DNA of 64,000 nucleotides, taken from assembly GCF_000235365.1 (NCBI RefSeq), contig NC_016449.1, positions 558,001-622,000 of the forward strand. The letters are read 5' to 3'. Within the stretch, counting starts at the first letter, position 1. Each line of letters starts with the position of its first letter. The translations under genes and the position numbers were made by a program. Source of the stretch: Eremothecium cymbalariae DBVPG#7215 (lineage: Eukaryota; Ascomycota; Saccharomycetes; Saccharomycetales; Saccharomycetaceae). Below are positions 44,312-55,498 of the stretch, in pieces. The notes beneath the pieces were generated by a model. The model saw only the letters and a list, made by a program, of their open reading frames with translations, was not told the DNA's origin and made no database searches.

Positions 44312-44323
44312 GCCTGAACCGGC
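44312..44323. promoter_or_regulatory. Leu3-like site
   Basis: GCCTGAACCGGC differs by one base from GCCGGNNCCGGC, the Leu3 palindrome. It is 207 bp upstream of LEU2, the classic Leu3 target. Confidence 0.65.
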
Positions 44324-44334
44324 GTATCAACAAG

Positions 44335-44341
44335 AGAGTCA
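44335..44341 (-). promoter_or_regulatory. Gcn4-like site TGACTCT
   Basis: AGAGTCA on the plus strand reads TGACTCT on the minus strand, one base off TGACTCA. It lies 12 bp from the Leu3-like site upstream of LEU2. Confidence 0.5.
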
Positions 44342-44529
44342 CAAGGGGAGTTATAAAATGGATTACTAATGTTTACATATATAAATTATCAATAGATTGA
44401 ATCGGTTCATATTGGTTCAACATATTAACCAGGATATTCAGGTTACAAGTTTTTTTATTTGTTTGTTTGATATAGTGAGTTGCTTCTAACCTTATTCGGA
44501 TAGCCCTTTGAAATATCGATAGGAAGGTT

Positions 44530-45621
44530 ATGAGTTCAACAAAGAAAGTTGTTGTCCTTCCAGGTGACTATATAGGACAGGAGGTTATCGCAGAAACCAT
44601 CAAGGTTTTAAATGCAATTCAGGAAGCACGTCCTTCTATAAATTTTGAGTTTGAATACCACTTAATTGGGGGTGCTGCTATTAATGCTACGGGTGCTCCC
44701 TTGTCCGACAAGACCATAGAGGCTGCTAAGGCAGCTGATGCTGTTTTATTAGGAGCTGTTGGTGGCCCGGAATGGGATTCTGGTGCGGTGAGACCAGAGC
44801 AAGGTTTATTGGCTATCAGGAAAGAGCTAGGACTTTATGCTAATTTAAGACCTTGTAGTTTTATATCCAAATCGTTATTAGGCCTTTCCCCATTAAAGCC
44901 AGAAATTGCGCAAGGAACGGACTTTGTGATTCTTCGTGAATTGGTTGGCGGTATATATTTTGGGGAGAGAAAGGAGGATGATGGTGATGGTGTAGCTTGG
45001 GATAGTGAAAAGTACACTGTATCTGAGGTTGAAAGAATTACTAGGATGGGTGCGTTCTTAGCGTTGCAGCACGACCCTCCATTGCCTTTATGGTCCTTCG
45101 ATAAGGCTAATGTTTTAGCTTCTTCCAGGCTATGGAGAAGAACTGTTAATGAAACGATAAAGAGGGAATTCCCTCAGTTATCGGTGCAGCATCAATTAAT
45201 TGATTCCGCAGCCATGATAATGATCAAAAACCCTAGAAAATTCAACGGTATTGTAATCACCAGTAACATATTTGGAGATATAATCTCTGATGCTGCTTCA
45301 GTGATCCCAGGATCTCTTGGTTTGTTACCTTCGGCTTCTTTGGCGTCTGAACCAGATAAAAACAATGCTTTTGGCCTATATGAGCCTTGCCATGGGTCTG
45401 CTCCAGACTTAGAAAAAGGTCAAGCTAATCCAATTGCGTGTATTTTATCGGCTGCAATGATGCTGAAACTATCGCTAAACATGGTTGATGAAGGTAAGGC
45501 GATAGAAAATGCGGTCAAGCAAGTTATAGAGTCTGGTATTAGAACTGGTGATCTAGGTGGAAACAATACTACTACTGAAGTTGGCGATGCTGTTACTCAT
45601 GCTCTAAAAAAGCTGCTATAA
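44530..45621 (+). CDS. LEU2: 3-isopropylmalate dehydrogenase
   Basis: Encodes 363 aa (S. cerevisiae 364). It oxidises and decarboxylates 3-isopropylmalate in leucine synthesis, using NAD. Family blocks: [66 protein letters not shown], the metal-binding Asp in [20 protein letters not shown], and [20 protein letters not shown]. It is cytosolic, with no presequence. It is convergent with NFS1, as in S. cerevisiae (YCL018W/YCL017C). Confidence 0.98.
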   Translation: MSSTKKVVVLPGDYIGQEVIAETIKVLNAIQEARPSINFEFEYHLIGGAAINATGAPLSDKTIEAAKAADAVLLGAVGGPEWDSGAVRPEQGLLAIRKELGLYANLRPCSFISKSLLGLSPLKPEIAQGTDFVILRELVGGIYFGERKEDDGDGVAWDSEKYTVSEVERITRMGAFLALQHDPPLPLWSFDKANVLASSRLWRRTVNETIKREFPQLSVQHQLIDSAAMIMIKNPRKFNGIVITSNIFGDIISDAASVIPGSLGLLPSASLASEPDKNNAFGLYEPCHGSAPDLEKGQANPIACILSAAMMLKLSLNMVDEGKAIENAVKQVIESGIRTGDLGGNNTTTEVGDAVTHALKKLL

Positions 45622-45899
45622 GACTTATATAAAAGGCTGCATATTTGATTACCCTACATATTTCTTGGAAATTGAAAACAGCATTAAATAACATATACCA
45701 CACGGCAGGATTTTCTAAATACAATATCTTATACTCTCCTATTTCCTTAAATATTAACATGTCTTAAGTTTCAAACTTTGAGGGATAAGTATATGGAAAG
45801 TAGCAACCATTGAATCAAACCGTAATATGTACAAATAGAACTACGACGATACAATATTAAAGAACATCATTTCACTTGTATTTATGTCGCAGGAGAAGC

Positions 45900-47381
45900 T
45901 TAGTGACCAGACCATTCAATTGAATTCAAGTCAATACCTTCTTTAACCATCTCCCAAAGAGGAGACAACTCTCTTAAGAACTGAACCCTTTCAACAATTG
46001 CCTTTATAACATATTCAATCTCTTCATCTGTGGTGAACCTACCTATACCAAATCTTATGGAAGAGTGGGCTAACGCATCATCTTTGCCCAATGCGTGTAA
46101 AACATAAGATGGTTCCAAAGATGTAGATGTACAAGCCGAGCCAGAACTTAAAGCAATATCTCTCAAGGCCATTAAAAGAGACTCACCTTCAACATAAGCA
46201 AATGAAACATTAACACAACCAGGATAACGGTGTTCTGGCGAACCATTCAACGTGGCATGTTCAATAGATAGCAACCCGTCCAACAATTTATTGGAGAGCC
46301 TCTTTATATGAGCAGTATCACTTTCACGCTCTTGCATCATCAGTCTAGCTGCTTCACCAAAGCCAACCACCAATGGTGGTGCCAAAGTACCCGAGCGCAA
46401 CCCTCTTTCTTGGCCACCTCCAGAAAATAAAGGCTCTAGTCTCACCCTAGGCCTTCTCTTTACATAAAGTGCACCAATACCTTTAGGACCATAGACCTTA
46501 TGCGAAGAAATCGATAGCAAGTCAATATTCATTTCATTAACGTCAATGGGTACCTTACCATATGCTTGTGCACAGTCTGAATGAAAATAAACTTTATGTT
46601 TCTTACAAATAGCCCCTATCTCTTTAATCGGTTGCATAACACCGATTTCATTATTCACCGCCATAACAGACACTAGACAGGTATCTGGCCTTATTGCGCT
46701 CTCTAATTCATTCAAATCAATTAATCCTTGATTGTTAACCCCTAAAAAGGTAACTTCAAAACCTTCATTCTTCATGGCCCGAGCGGCTTCCAACACACAT
46801 TTATGTTCAGTTCTCATGGTAATAATATGTTTCTTAGTCTTCGAATAAAACCTGGGTACACCCTTGAGTACCATATTATTTGACTCCGTTGCACCAGAGG
46901 TAAAAATTATCTCTTTTGGGTCTGCGTTGATAACTTCTGCAACATACTTTCTTGCTGCTTCAACATGTTGATTTGTCTCCCACCCATAGCTATGCGTGTT
47001 TGAATGCGGATTACCATATAAACCAGTATAGAACTTCAACATTGTATCCACAACTCGTGGATCAGTTGGAGTCGTTGCCTGCATATCCAGATAAATCGGC
47101 CTTGTACCGTGGTCAGCGGATTCTTGATAAGCATGCTTTAAAGCTGTAGTGCCAGACTCCACAGCTGCACTTGAAACTGATCCTGTCCTAGTTTGGGCCT
47201 GTGCCCTAGTGGCACTTTGAATATCAGTGTGTGTATCTAGCTTTATATCTTCTGAAAGCTTATGTGTAGCATAACTGCGTAGCCCACCATAAAAACTATG
47301 ATGTGTATCCTTGACATCCTCCCCAAGCTGGTAAAACAGATGCCTAGTGCGTAATGCGTTCCTAAGACCTTGCTTCAACAT
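45900..47381 (-). CDS. NFS1: Mitochondrial cysteine desulfurase
   Basis: Encodes 493 aa from ATG at 47381 (S. cerevisiae 497). This class V aminotransferase fold enzyme takes sulfur from cysteine for Fe-S cluster assembly and tRNA thiolation. PLP lysine is in [19 protein letters not shown]. The mobile-loop catalytic Cys is in [18 protein letters not shown]. Also visible are [14 protein letters not shown] and [13 protein letters not shown]. The first 90 residues are a mitochondrial presequence plus linker. It is divergent from PET8 across 307 bp that hold no further gene. Confidence 0.98.
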   Translation of the reverse strand: MLKQGLRNALRTRHLFYQLGEDVKDTHHSFYGGLRSYATHKLSEDIKLDTHTDIQSATRAQAQTRTGSVSSAAVESGTTALKHAYQESADHGTRPIYLDMQATTPTDPRVVDTMLKFYTGLYGNPHSNTHSYGWETNQHVEAARKYVAEVINADPKEIIFTSGATESNNMVLKGVPRFYSKTKKHIITMRTEHKCVLEAARAMKNEGFEVTFLGVNNQGLIDLNELESAIRPDTCLVSVMAVNNEIGVMQPIKEIGAICKKHKVYFHSDCAQAYGKVPIDVNEMNIDLLSISSHKVYGPKGIGALYVKRRPRVRLEPLFSGGGQERGLRSGTLAPPLVVGFGEAARLMMQERESDTAHIKRLSNKLLDGLLSIEHATLNGSPEHRYPGCVNVSFAYVEGESLLMALRDIALSSGSACTSTSLEPSYVLHALGKDDALAHSSIRFGIGRFTTDEEIEYVIKAIVERVQFLRELSPLWEMVKEGIDLNSIEWSGH

Positions 47382-47688
47382 CACTCCTCTTTAAGCCTTT
47401 GAAACTATATAGCTTTGCCCGCCTTCTTTGAACTTGTCGATCTGATGACTAAGTATTCAGTGTATTGTTCAAAAGATGAAATGAAGTTTTTTTTCTGAAC
47501 ATAGAAAAATGGAGGTCAGTTTGATGAACTTGATTATTATTATATAAAACGGAGATGAAGAACGGCAATACGCAAGAAATATCTCCACCAAGCAGCCTCA
47601 GAATCGGAGGTTAGTTTTTACTATAAGGATAATAAAGGTGCATTCGTGTTGAAAAGTCATTAGGGAAAATCTTTCAGGTGATAAAGCT

Positions 47689-48507
47689 ATGGATTCTTCG
47701 CTGTTCTTTCCCTCGTTAATAAGTGGTGCAGCAGCAGGTACGTCAACTGATATTGCGTTTTTCCCGATTGATACGATCAAAACTAGGTTGCAAGCTAAGG
47801 GTGGGTTTTTCTATAATGGAGGGTATCATGGAATTTACCGTGGGCTTGGATCAGCAGTGGTCGCAAGTGCGCCCAGTGCATCATTGTTTTTCATCACTTA
47901 TGATTCGATGAAGTATTATTTACGTCCCCTGCTGGGAATATACATCATGGATGAGCAGATTGCGGACACTATGTCTCATATGGTGTCTTCATCAATTGGG
48001 GAAGTAAGTGCATGCATGGTACGGGTTCCAGCGGAGGTCATCAAACAGAGAACACAGACTCATCGAACAAACTCTTCTTGGCAGACGTTGCGACTGCTGT
48101 TGCGCAATAAGAATGGTGAGGGGCTAAGACGCAATTTATACCGCGGATGGACTACTACGATTATGCGGGAGATACCTTTTACTTGTATTCAGTTCCCCTT
48201 GTATGAATATCTGAAGAAGAAATGGGCGTCTTATGGTGACGGGAATCGGGTGCCCCCATGGAAAGGTGCTATTTGCGGATCCATTGCTGGCGGAATTGCT
48301 GCTGCTTTAACAACACCTTTGGATGTTTTGAAAACAAGATTAATGTTAAATGAACAATCGATACCTGTAATGCAATTGCTAAAGCATATCTATCGTGAAG
48401 AGGGTGTTAAAGTGTTTTTCAGTGGAGTAGGCCCCAGGACACTGTGGATCAGTGCAGGTGGAGCGATATTTTTAGGCGTATACGAAGCAGTGCATTCATT
48501 ATTTTAG
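47689..48507 (+). CDS. PET8: Mitochondrial S-adenosylmethionine carrier
   Basis: Encodes 272 aa (S. cerevisiae 284). It is an inner-membrane carrier importing SAM into the matrix. Three mitochondrial-carrier repeats show PIDTIKTRLQAKGGFFYNGG, PAEVIKQRTQTH and PLDVLKTRLMLN. It lies next to DCC1 in tail-to-tail orientation with a gap of 87 bp. Confidence 0.95.
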   Translation: MDSSLFFPSLISGAAAGTSTDIAFFPIDTIKTRLQAKGGFFYNGGYHGIYRGLGSAVVASAPSASLFFITYDSMKYYLRPLLGIYIMDEQIADTMSHMVSSSIGEVSACMVRVPAEVIKQRTQTHRTNSSWQTLRLLLRNKNGEGLRRNLYRGWTTTIMREIPFTCIQFPLYEYLKKKWASYGDGNRVPPWKGAICGSIAGGIAAALTTPLDVLKTRLMLNEQSIPVMQLLKHIYREEGVKVFFSGVGPRTLWISAGGAIFLGVYEAVHSLF

Positions 48508-48594
48508 ATGTTCCTAATTAGATAGACTGAATCTCAAGCCTGTGGATAAAAGCACAAAAAATGACATTATAAATTTATAAACAGAAATGTAACT

Positions 48595-49713
48595 TTATCT
48601 AGCCGTTACAATAACCGCCTTTCCCACTCTTTTCCTACGCGCATATTTCGTTATAAAGCTGTCAATTTTGATTCCCTTTGTATTCAACTCTTCAATAAAG
48701 GGCACAATATCTCGTAGTTCCCAAGAACTCTGAATCTTGAATAGTTGTCTAAATCTGTCTTTGATATCCATCGGCAGCGTATTTTTAGGCAAATAATAGA
48801 TTTTATGTTGTAACGGACGAGCAAAATGACCTCTGACTAATTCCAAATCAATGTCACATTGGAAATACGGTGGAAACAATGATTTCCACTTGATCATGAA
48901 TTCATCTTCTGAAATCGGTTCTGAGCTAGCAAACCTCTTTAACGCACAAATCCCATACCACTGTGAAATTAAGTCCAATTCTAGTTTAAATTTGTCGCCG
49001 TCGTTATTTAGTTCCCCAAATTTATGTAGAACCGTCTCAATCACCTCTTTAGTATACGGATTAAAAATCTCCCCTTCGTCTTCTACCATATCCTTTGCAA
49101 TTGACTCATATACTTGCACCAGACTCAGAGCTGACATGTCCAGAGATTCCGCAAGCAAGCTCATTAACGTTATATGTAATGCACGAAACAACATGTCTTG
49201 CGACAACAGGCAGGCAAGCCCTTTCACCGTGCAACCACCCATCTTATACCATTTTGAATAAAACTCTATCTCCGAGCACGGCGATCTGTCCTTTAACTCT
49301 GTGAGACTAATCTTCCGCCCTCCACTACAGAAAAATCCCACGTCTCCCTGGTATATTGGAAGCTCACTAACATCAATCAGACCTTCAACTAGCGTGGGCT
49401 CCAGCTCGCACAATTGTTTAGAATACCCCAGCCAATCGCCCTGCGGCCTACTTAACCCAAATGTCTTGATCTTATCCTCTAAAATAACCTCCTGAGGCAC
49501 AAATTCATTCATTAATAGCACAGTATTAGAATGATTCCTCTGCTTAACTACCCAAGTGCGATTTTTAGAACACAGAACAACATCACTAAACGTGCTGATC
49601 GCTTTAAACTTAACCTCTCCATCTTGGAACGCTTCCAACAACTTTGGAGTCATCTGCAACAACTTGTACGCACCCACATCCTCCAACTCCGTATATAAGT
49701 TCACACTAGCCAT
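48595..49713 (-). CDS. DCC1: Dcc1, subunit of the Ctf18-RFC clamp loader
   Basis: Encodes 372 aa (S. cerevisiae 380). Dcc1 joins Ctf8 and Ctf18-RFC in sister-chromatid cohesion and PCNA loading. Visible conserved stretches: YKLLQMTPKLLEAFQDGEVK, VVLCSKNRTWVVKQRNHSNT, and the winged-helix C-terminus (FQCDIDLELVRGHFARPLQH, IYYLPKNTLPMDIKDRFRQL). The YCL016C position next to BUD3 supports the name. Confidence 0.93.
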   Translation of the reverse strand: MASVNLYTELEDVGAYKLLQMTPKLLEAFQDGEVKFKAISTFSDVVLCSKNRTWVVKQRNHSNTVLLMNEFVPQEVILEDKIKTFGLSRPQGDWLGYSKQLCELEPTLVEGLIDVSELPIYQGDVGFFCSGGRKISLTELKDRSPCSEIEFYSKWYKMGGCTVKGLACLLSQDMLFRALHITLMSLLAESLDMSALSLVQVYESIAKDMVEDEGEIFNPYTKEVIETVLHKFGELNNDGDKFKLELDLISQWYGICALKRFASSEPISEDEFMIKWKSLFPPYFQCDIDLELVRGHFARPLQHKIYYLPKNTLPMDIKDRFRQLFKIQSSWELRDIVPFIEELNTKGIKIDSFITKYARRKRVGKAVIVTAR

Positions 49714-50030
49714 TCCTGACTGCCTTCAATGTCTCCAGAACTACTTAGATCTTTGATTCTTCATCTGAATACGATTCTTAGTCGCGAGAGATATACGTTT
49801 CTTTTTTATCCGAGAATAGAAAAGGCACTAAACTAATAAAGCCATGTAAACATAAGTTGAATCTACATTCAACCCTTACTACAATCAAAGATAAAGTTTC
49901 AATAACCAGCGAGCTATTGATTAAACGGGTGCTTTGCTAGACTATTAACGATACATTTAGCTATATTAAGAAACTGCGTTCAGTTTCATAGTTGCTTTCA
50001 GATTTTAGCTGCATATTTTTTCAGATTTGA
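49714..50030. other. Divergent DCC1/BUD3 promoter
   Basis: 317 bp, AT-rich. No gene or clear motif is seen. Confidence 0.4.
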
Positions 50031-53000
50031 ATGCTAAGGGAGTTAGGTGAAATGGATTATGAACAGGGAAGCAGGAAGTCAGGTTCATGTTCATTGCATG
50101 GGATTGATGAAGTGGATTCGAAAGTTACACAGGAACTTACGGAACATATTCGAATTACTTTTTCGGATTGTTTAGTTGATTACGCTGCTAAACCTTGGGT
50201 ACGGGAACGTTCTGCAGACGAATGGATTGAGATATTTGAAGGTGCAGCCATTTTTCAGGGTGAAGATGCGTTGTTGTGGGGTCGGTTCTTGGCTTGCATA
50301 TATAGGGAACCCAGGACTAAGAAGTTAAGTTGTTTATTTTTTGACAAATTAGGGGTTGTGCACTTGAATTCTCTGGACTTGTCATCGTCTTCACGGTTTT
50401 ATCCTGCAATTGAGAATTTAATACCAGAATACAGGACGCAGAATGTGCGAAAATGCCTTGCTGTAGGGCTTTTAAAGAAGTTTGCTTTGATTAATCCTTC
50501 GGTGGTGAAAAAGATTCGTGAGGAACTGCCTTATGATTATGATCAGACTGCTGCTGGCGATTTAGCCAATGCGTGTGATTTGGTAGGGTATTGTACTCCT
50601 AGTGATTTAGGTAAGAGTCTTGTTAATTTAGGGTTTTTACAGGCCAGATTTATACAGTCTGTTTTGCTTGATGTTATTTATCACAACAAAGAGGAGCTAG
50701 TCAATGCTAACAATCAATTGGTATATTACTTGGGGGAACAGCTAGAGCAATTATTTGATCCGCTGACGGAATACTCTCCTGAACAAACAGAGTCTTGTTA
50801 TAAACCGCCAGACTATGATCTTAGTCCTCAGGTTAGCGACGGATCGCTTATAGTGGCAATTTGTAAAGAACTGCTTCAAGTACAGACAAACTTTACTATG
50901 TCGTTAGTTGAATTTCTACAGAAGTTTCTAATCCCTTTGAGAATTGCTGTATTAAACGATCAAGTCCCAGGACTTTCAACACTCAAGTTGAATAGACTGT
51001 TCCCCCCCACAATAGATGAGGTAACAAGAATTAATTGTATCTTCCTTGATGCCCTGAAAGCGGCTACACCATATGGTTCCCTTGAAGTGATTAAGGCATG
51101 CGGTATAACCATTCCTTATTTCTACAAGGCTTATACAAGGCATGAAGCCGCAACAAAAAACTTCAATAAAGATATCAAGCTGTTTATGAACAAATTTGGC
51201 AAGATAATACCATTTCCTAATGTTTACACTCAAGTAAAACTTGATTCTATAATAAGAGGTCCTCAAGAGAAGTTAACCAAATTAAAATTAATAATTGAAC
51301 GATTACATGAGAGCAAGGAGTGGGGTTCTGCAGAGGAATCCAGTGAAGCCGAAAGAAATTTCTCTTCAATATGTGACGTTATAGATTCATTTGGCAATAA
51401 TGAACCAACCGCAAATGCATATAGCACTCGAGTTTTCACTCCATCTGGAAAGATCCTAACAGAATTGGCCAAAGGTTGGCCTCCTGAATTGCAATACAGA
51501 TGGTTGAAAAGACGAGTCGTAGGTGTGTTTGATGTTGTTGCTGTGAATAATGATTCTAGAAGAGATATTTTAGTTATCTTCAGTGATTACATTGTATTTT
51601 TGAACATAATCAATGGAGACCTATACTATATGGATGGCACGAATAAGCCACTAATATCCGATATACTCATGAATTCACTAATTAATGAGGTTCAATTACC
51701 ACCACGAATCCCAACACTGCAAGTTAATTCTCATAACTATATTGATGATGTTGTGGTGTCCACCTTCCAAAATAGTATGATTAGATTTGATACCTTGAAC
51801 AAGGATAAAGAACCAACATCAGTAATCTATAAACTAGCCTCTTCATCTATTAGCCCTGCATATGTTGCAGATTTGTGTACGAAGGCTAAGATACTAGAAA
51901 AGGACACAGCGTTCCATCTCTTCAAGGCAACTTCGGGTAAATTTCGTGTTTACTCCACCGCTCATGAGCTAGAAGCCTACAAATCTGAAACAATTAAATC
52001 AAATCTTACACTTTGTCTAAACATTGAGCCATCAGTTGACCTCCTACAGGAATTTGGTGCTACAGTTGGACTATTTGCCACTTTAAAAACCAATGGTAAC
52101 GTTAAGATTGAAAGACTTGATATCAAAGGCAAGCTCGAAGAAACTACAGTATCCATAGAAAACTTTCTCAACCTGATAATTGAAGAACTTGTTTTGTTTT
52201 ACTCCTCTTACTTTTCAAGCTCTGAATCCCCATTGTTCCCAAAGTTATTGAAGTTGAATGAAAATTTAGTCAGATCCATTGGCCGTAATTTTAATGCTAA
52301 AATTCGACCAGGACCTTCAAAAGCTGTTGTTCAAGGGTTGGGTAAAGACCCAAAAAGTTTATTTAGGGCCGTTCACAAGAAGACTAAGTCTTATGCTACT
52401 ATATCAACGTTCAAGAGTGATAACAGTGATATGAAAGATATTCCAATGTCAGTAAAATCAGCTGACAATGATACAAGTAGACATCAAAAAGGTCGGAAAG
52501 ATCCACGAAGAAAAAATAAAAGAGAAAGCTTTTTTGGTAAACTTAGTGGCTTATTTCAAAAGAAACGCCCTACAGAAAACAAAGAGAAAAGTAAACAACC
52601 AGAAGTTAGGAGCAGTAATAGGAACCCATATCTTGCATCTAACGTAAGCTTAGATAACATTAAGAGTTACTTTTCAAGGGATGATAAACCAAAAAAATCC
52701 ATGTACGATGCAATTGCTATTGCAAAACAGAACAGGATTTCTTCAGTAGCACGCAATTCTATTGTAGTTCTCCCTAAGGGAATTTCAACTAATATTATTA
52801 TTAGCGAAGCCAAGGAGTCTGAAGAGCAGGACACAGTGAAAAGTCCGTCAGATAAATCAATTAAGGACAGTATTCTAGGATCTGATGTTATTGGCCAGAC
52901 AACTATCACTGAAGATACCACCCATAATACGGATCTTAGACCCAGGCGGCAATCACAATTATTCAGCGGAGATTTATATGGTGACCTAATACCTGCTCTT

Positions 53001-54557
53001 CGAGGCCAAAATACAGATATGGAAGCAACATCCAGAGAATCATTAGTATTGGTGAAAAGTCAATCTAATCTTGCTTCAAAGCTGGAATCTCCAATAAAGG
53101 CAGAAATCCAATCAATACATTCGGCTGCTGCACAATATGATATTCAGAAGATGCAGATCGAGAGATCTCCATCATTCACCGAGTTGTTTGGGAGCATGAG
53201 GCTAGTTCTCGATGACAATGACGATAATGCGAACTGGAGAAGGTTATCTAGTGAAAAATCTTTGAATGGGAAGTACCGAATAAACCCAACTGAACGTTTA
53301 GAACACGAATTTGATTTGCTGCCTAATTCTGTAAAGAACCCCAGTAATGATAAAATGGTAATCATTCAAAGCACGTCAGTAGCCAAAAGTGACAGGGTTT
53401 CAAAACCACCATCTATAAAATCGGAGTTTCTTGACTCAACATTGAATAAAGAAGTTACTGTGGCCAACGTTAAATCGGCGACTAATCATACTCAAACTGG
53501 AAAATCGCAGAGAGAAGAACAGGTATCAAGTGCTTTAAGAGGAAGAGCAACTCATTTGCAAATCCCCGAATCTACTGCAGTTCAAACAAAATCTAATAAA
53601 AGAAGTAGATCACCTGGGTTTGTGGTTACGAAAACTTCACCCACAAAAATATGGACCAGTGAGAAATTATATTCCAAGATTTCTGATGTTAAGAATGAAA
53701 CCACTGATGCTTCTGTGGTATCAAGTCTAAGGAAGCCTAACCGCAGACTATTTGAACTAAGCATTAATTCACGGGAGGACTTAAATGAAGAGCAGATTAC
53801 TTCTAATACGGGACAGCCCGTTAAGCACCGCGTGGGTTCCCAGATGAATCAAACTAATTTTTCTGAAGCAATTACTACTGAGAATGGAAAATCTAATTAT
53901 ATGCTCTCTCGTGAAGTAATTGACTTAACCCATGACGAATCTGGTCGTCCCAGTTACATCCAAAACAATCAAGCGCACACGTCAACGGCAGCATCGGATG
54001 CACTCTTAGATGAATTAGACTTCAGTGCATTCCATATGAGTTTTCAAGAAACCTCAAGTGATGGAATAGTAACACCTGGTGGTAATACTCTACCTAAATC
54101 ACTTTTGACTACCAATACAGCGGCTAAATATATGTTGCCCCAAGAGCCCATATTTTATAGGCTTCCAGAAAACAAGGTAGATGATCCTTACATTTTCAAC
54201 CTGAAACGTGATCAAATTAAAGTCAGCACCTCAACTTCGATTCCAAAGGCTATGGATGATGCTCTTTGGGTTTCACCTAGCAAATTGGACATATTTGATC
54301 TAAGTAAACAGCCTGATAGTGTTTACCGAAGGACTAAACTTCCAGAGACTAACGGTTCATTTTTGGGCCGTTTGGCTAGAGATTCTTCTGCTATCCTCGA
54401 TAATCCTTTATTGGACAGAGACAGCTCATACATGTATTTGAGTAAGTATGTGGGCACTGACGATATCGTTCTGTGTATGGATGAAAATGAAGATGATACA
54501 GCTGCCGCAATGCGTAATCCAAATGAAAAACCCCAGCGCCTAACTTTCATTCCTTGA
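50031..54557 (+). CDS. BUD3: Bud-site selection protein Bud3 (Cdc42 GEF)
   Basis: Encodes 1508 aa (S. cerevisiae 1636). It is an axial-budding landmark at the septin ring that also activates Cdc42 through a DH-like domain. Conserved blocks: FLQKFLIPLRIAVLNDQVPG, LNRLFPPTIDEVTRINCIFL, IPYFYKAYTRHEAATKNFNK, VFTPSGKILTELAKGWPPEL, KDTAFHLFKATSGKFRVYST. The PH-like region follows the DH region. The C-terminal 800 residues are disordered, Ser-rich and basic near 840-880 (RKDPRRKNKRESFFGKLSGL). Start ATG at 50031; a second in-frame ATG (MDYEQG) follows 7 codons later. It is next to DCC1, as in S. cerevisiae. CDC10, whose product Bud3 works with, is 28 kb away. Confidence 0.95.
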   Translation: MLRELGEMDYEQGSRKSGSCSLHGIDEVDSKVTQELTEHIRITFSDCLVDYAAKPWVRERSADEWIEIFEGAAIFQGEDALLWGRFLACIYREPRTKKLSCLFFDKLGVVHLNSLDLSSSSRFYPAIENLIPEYRTQNVRKCLAVGLLKKFALINPSVVKKIREELPYDYDQTAAGDLANACDLVGYCTPSDLGKSLVNLGFLQARFIQSVLLDVIYHNKEELVNANNQLVYYLGEQLEQLFDPLTEYSPEQTESCYKPPDYDLSPQVSDGSLIVAICKELLQVQTNFTMSLVEFLQKFLIPLRIAVLNDQVPGLSTLKLNRLFPPTIDEVTRINCIFLDALKAATPYGSLEVIKACGITIPYFYKAYTRHEAATKNFNKDIKLFMNKFGKIIPFPNVYTQVKLDSIIRGPQEKLTKLKLIIERLHESKEWGSAEESSEAERNFSSICDVIDSFGNNEPTANAYSTRVFTPSGKILTELAKGWPPELQYRWLKRRVVGVFDVVAVNNDSRRDILVIFSDYIVFLNIINGDLYYMDGTNKPLISDILMNSLINEVQLPPRIPTLQVNSHNYIDDVVVSTFQNSMIRFDTLNKDKEPTSVIYKLASSSISPAYVADLCTKAKILEKDTAFHLFKATSGKFRVYSTAHELEAYKSETIKSNLTLCLNIEPSVDLLQEFGATVGLFATLKTNGNVKIERLDIKGKLEETTVSIENFLNLIIEELVLFYSSYFSSSESPLFPKLLKLNENLVRSIGRNFNAKIRPGPSKAVVQGLGKDPKSLFRAVHKKTKSYATISTFKSDNSDMKDIPMSVKSADNDTSRHQKGRKDPRRKNKRESFFGKLSGLFQKKRPTENKEKSKQPEVRSSNRNPYLASNVSLDNIKSYFSRDDKPKKSMYDAIAIAKQNRISSVARNSIVVLPKGISTNIIISEAKESEEQDTVKSPSDKSIKDSILGSDVIGQTTITEDTTHNTDLRPRRQSQLFSGDLYGDLIPALRGQNTDMEATSRESLVLVKSQSNLASKLESPIKAEIQSIHSAAAQYDIQKMQIERSPSFTELFGSMRLVLDDNDDNANWRRLSSEKSLNGKYRINPTERLEHEFDLLPNSVKNPSNDKMVIIQSTSVAKSDRVSKPPSIKSEFLDSTLNKEVTVANVKSATNHTQTGKSQREEQVSSALRGRATHLQIPESTAVQTKSNKRSRSPGFVVTKTSPTKIWTSEKLYSKISDVKNETTDASVVSSLRKPNRRLFELSINSREDLNEEQITSNTGQPVKHRVGSQMNQTNFSEAITTENGKSNYMLSREVIDLTHDESGRPSYIQNNQAHTSTAASDALLDELDFSAFHMSFQETSSDGIVTPGGNTLPKSLLTTNTAAKYMLPQEPIFYRLPENKVDDPYIFNLKRDQIKVSTSTSIPKAMDDALWVSPSKLDIFDLSKQPDSVYRRTKLPETNGSFLGRLARDSSAILDNPLLDRDSSYMYLSKYVGTDDIVLCMDENEDDTAAAMRNPNEKPQRLTFIP

Positions 54558-54716
54558 TTACCAATATAATTCAATGTATAATATAAACAGGATTAACTTT
54601 GTGCATTTTGGTATACTATTTTCGGATGAATATACATAAGATTAATCTGATGTATTGAATATTAGTGTAGTGCTTTTAATAGGGCCAATGCTATTAGCGA
54701 GTATTATTTACCATCT

Positions 54717-55209
54717 CTAGTGCGCAAAGGTAATCGCCTTAGGGTCCAAAGGAGTACCATCAGGTGCGATTCCATTTTCACTAAACTTCTTTGTGGTGTA
54801 AATGAGCCTTGCTTTATCAAAACTGATGTCTTCATGCTGCATTATTCTCCTGATTTCCTCCTTAGACACTTCATCTAAACCGCTTCTAGGATCTTGAGAA
54901 TTTGAAGAAAGTATATTGAAATTACGAGAGCTCAATCCTGCTTCCATATCCTCTACAAAGTGATCATTGATTCTTATGTACCCGCCAAACTTTAGTTTCA
55001 ACTTAGCCGCCATACTATAAGCCATATCCTCTATATTGTTAAAGCATGATAGTGTTAGTAAGATAATCAATATTAAACGATGTAAGAATAATCGTTGATA
55101 AATATTTAGTTGGAAACATACTTATTGCCTCTCTTTTACGATGAGCCAGGAACAGTAGACCGACCATTACCGCAGTCCAAACGAGGGTATGTAGTACAAA
55201 CCGCAGCAT
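54717..55209 (-). CDS. YCL012C-like small membrane protein, two exons
   Basis: 133 aa after splicing. Exon 1 (55209-55122) encodes MLRFVLHTLVWTAVMVGLLF and LAHRKREAI, a single N-terminal membrane span followed by basic residues. The intron is 55121-55031 (91 nt), with donor GTATGT, branch TACTAAC at 55054-55060 and acceptor ATAG. Exon 2 (55030-54717) continues KDMAYSMAAKLKLKFGGYIR and ends FSENGIAPDGTPLDPKAITF-AH. Position between BUD3 and HRB1/SGF29 and the intron match S. cerevisiae YCL012C. The function is unknown; the fungal DUF2015 family is my tentative assignment. Confidence 0.88.
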
Positions 55210-55498
55210 TTCTGTAATATAGTTACTCTATTGATACTAAACCGCCACCTCAATACTTTTATACCTTTTAGAAACGTAAAACACAGTTATTTACTCCTTA
55301 AATGAGCAGTAAAGAAAGGCTTGTGGCAGTAATGGTCGACTTACGACTGGGGTAGTGACAATTTGGACGAGGCAAAAAAGCGTCGTCGATAATAAGAGAC
55401 AGATAATATAGTAAAACACATTTGATGAGATTACATACAAGAAAAAACGGTATTTATATATATCTATATAAGTACGCAAAATAAAGGTATTAATTTTA

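Larger units (their letters stand above)
44102..44529. other. LEU2 promoter region
   Basis: 428 bp with a Leu3-like and a Gcn4-like site around 44312-44341. No gene is seen. Confidence 0.5.
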
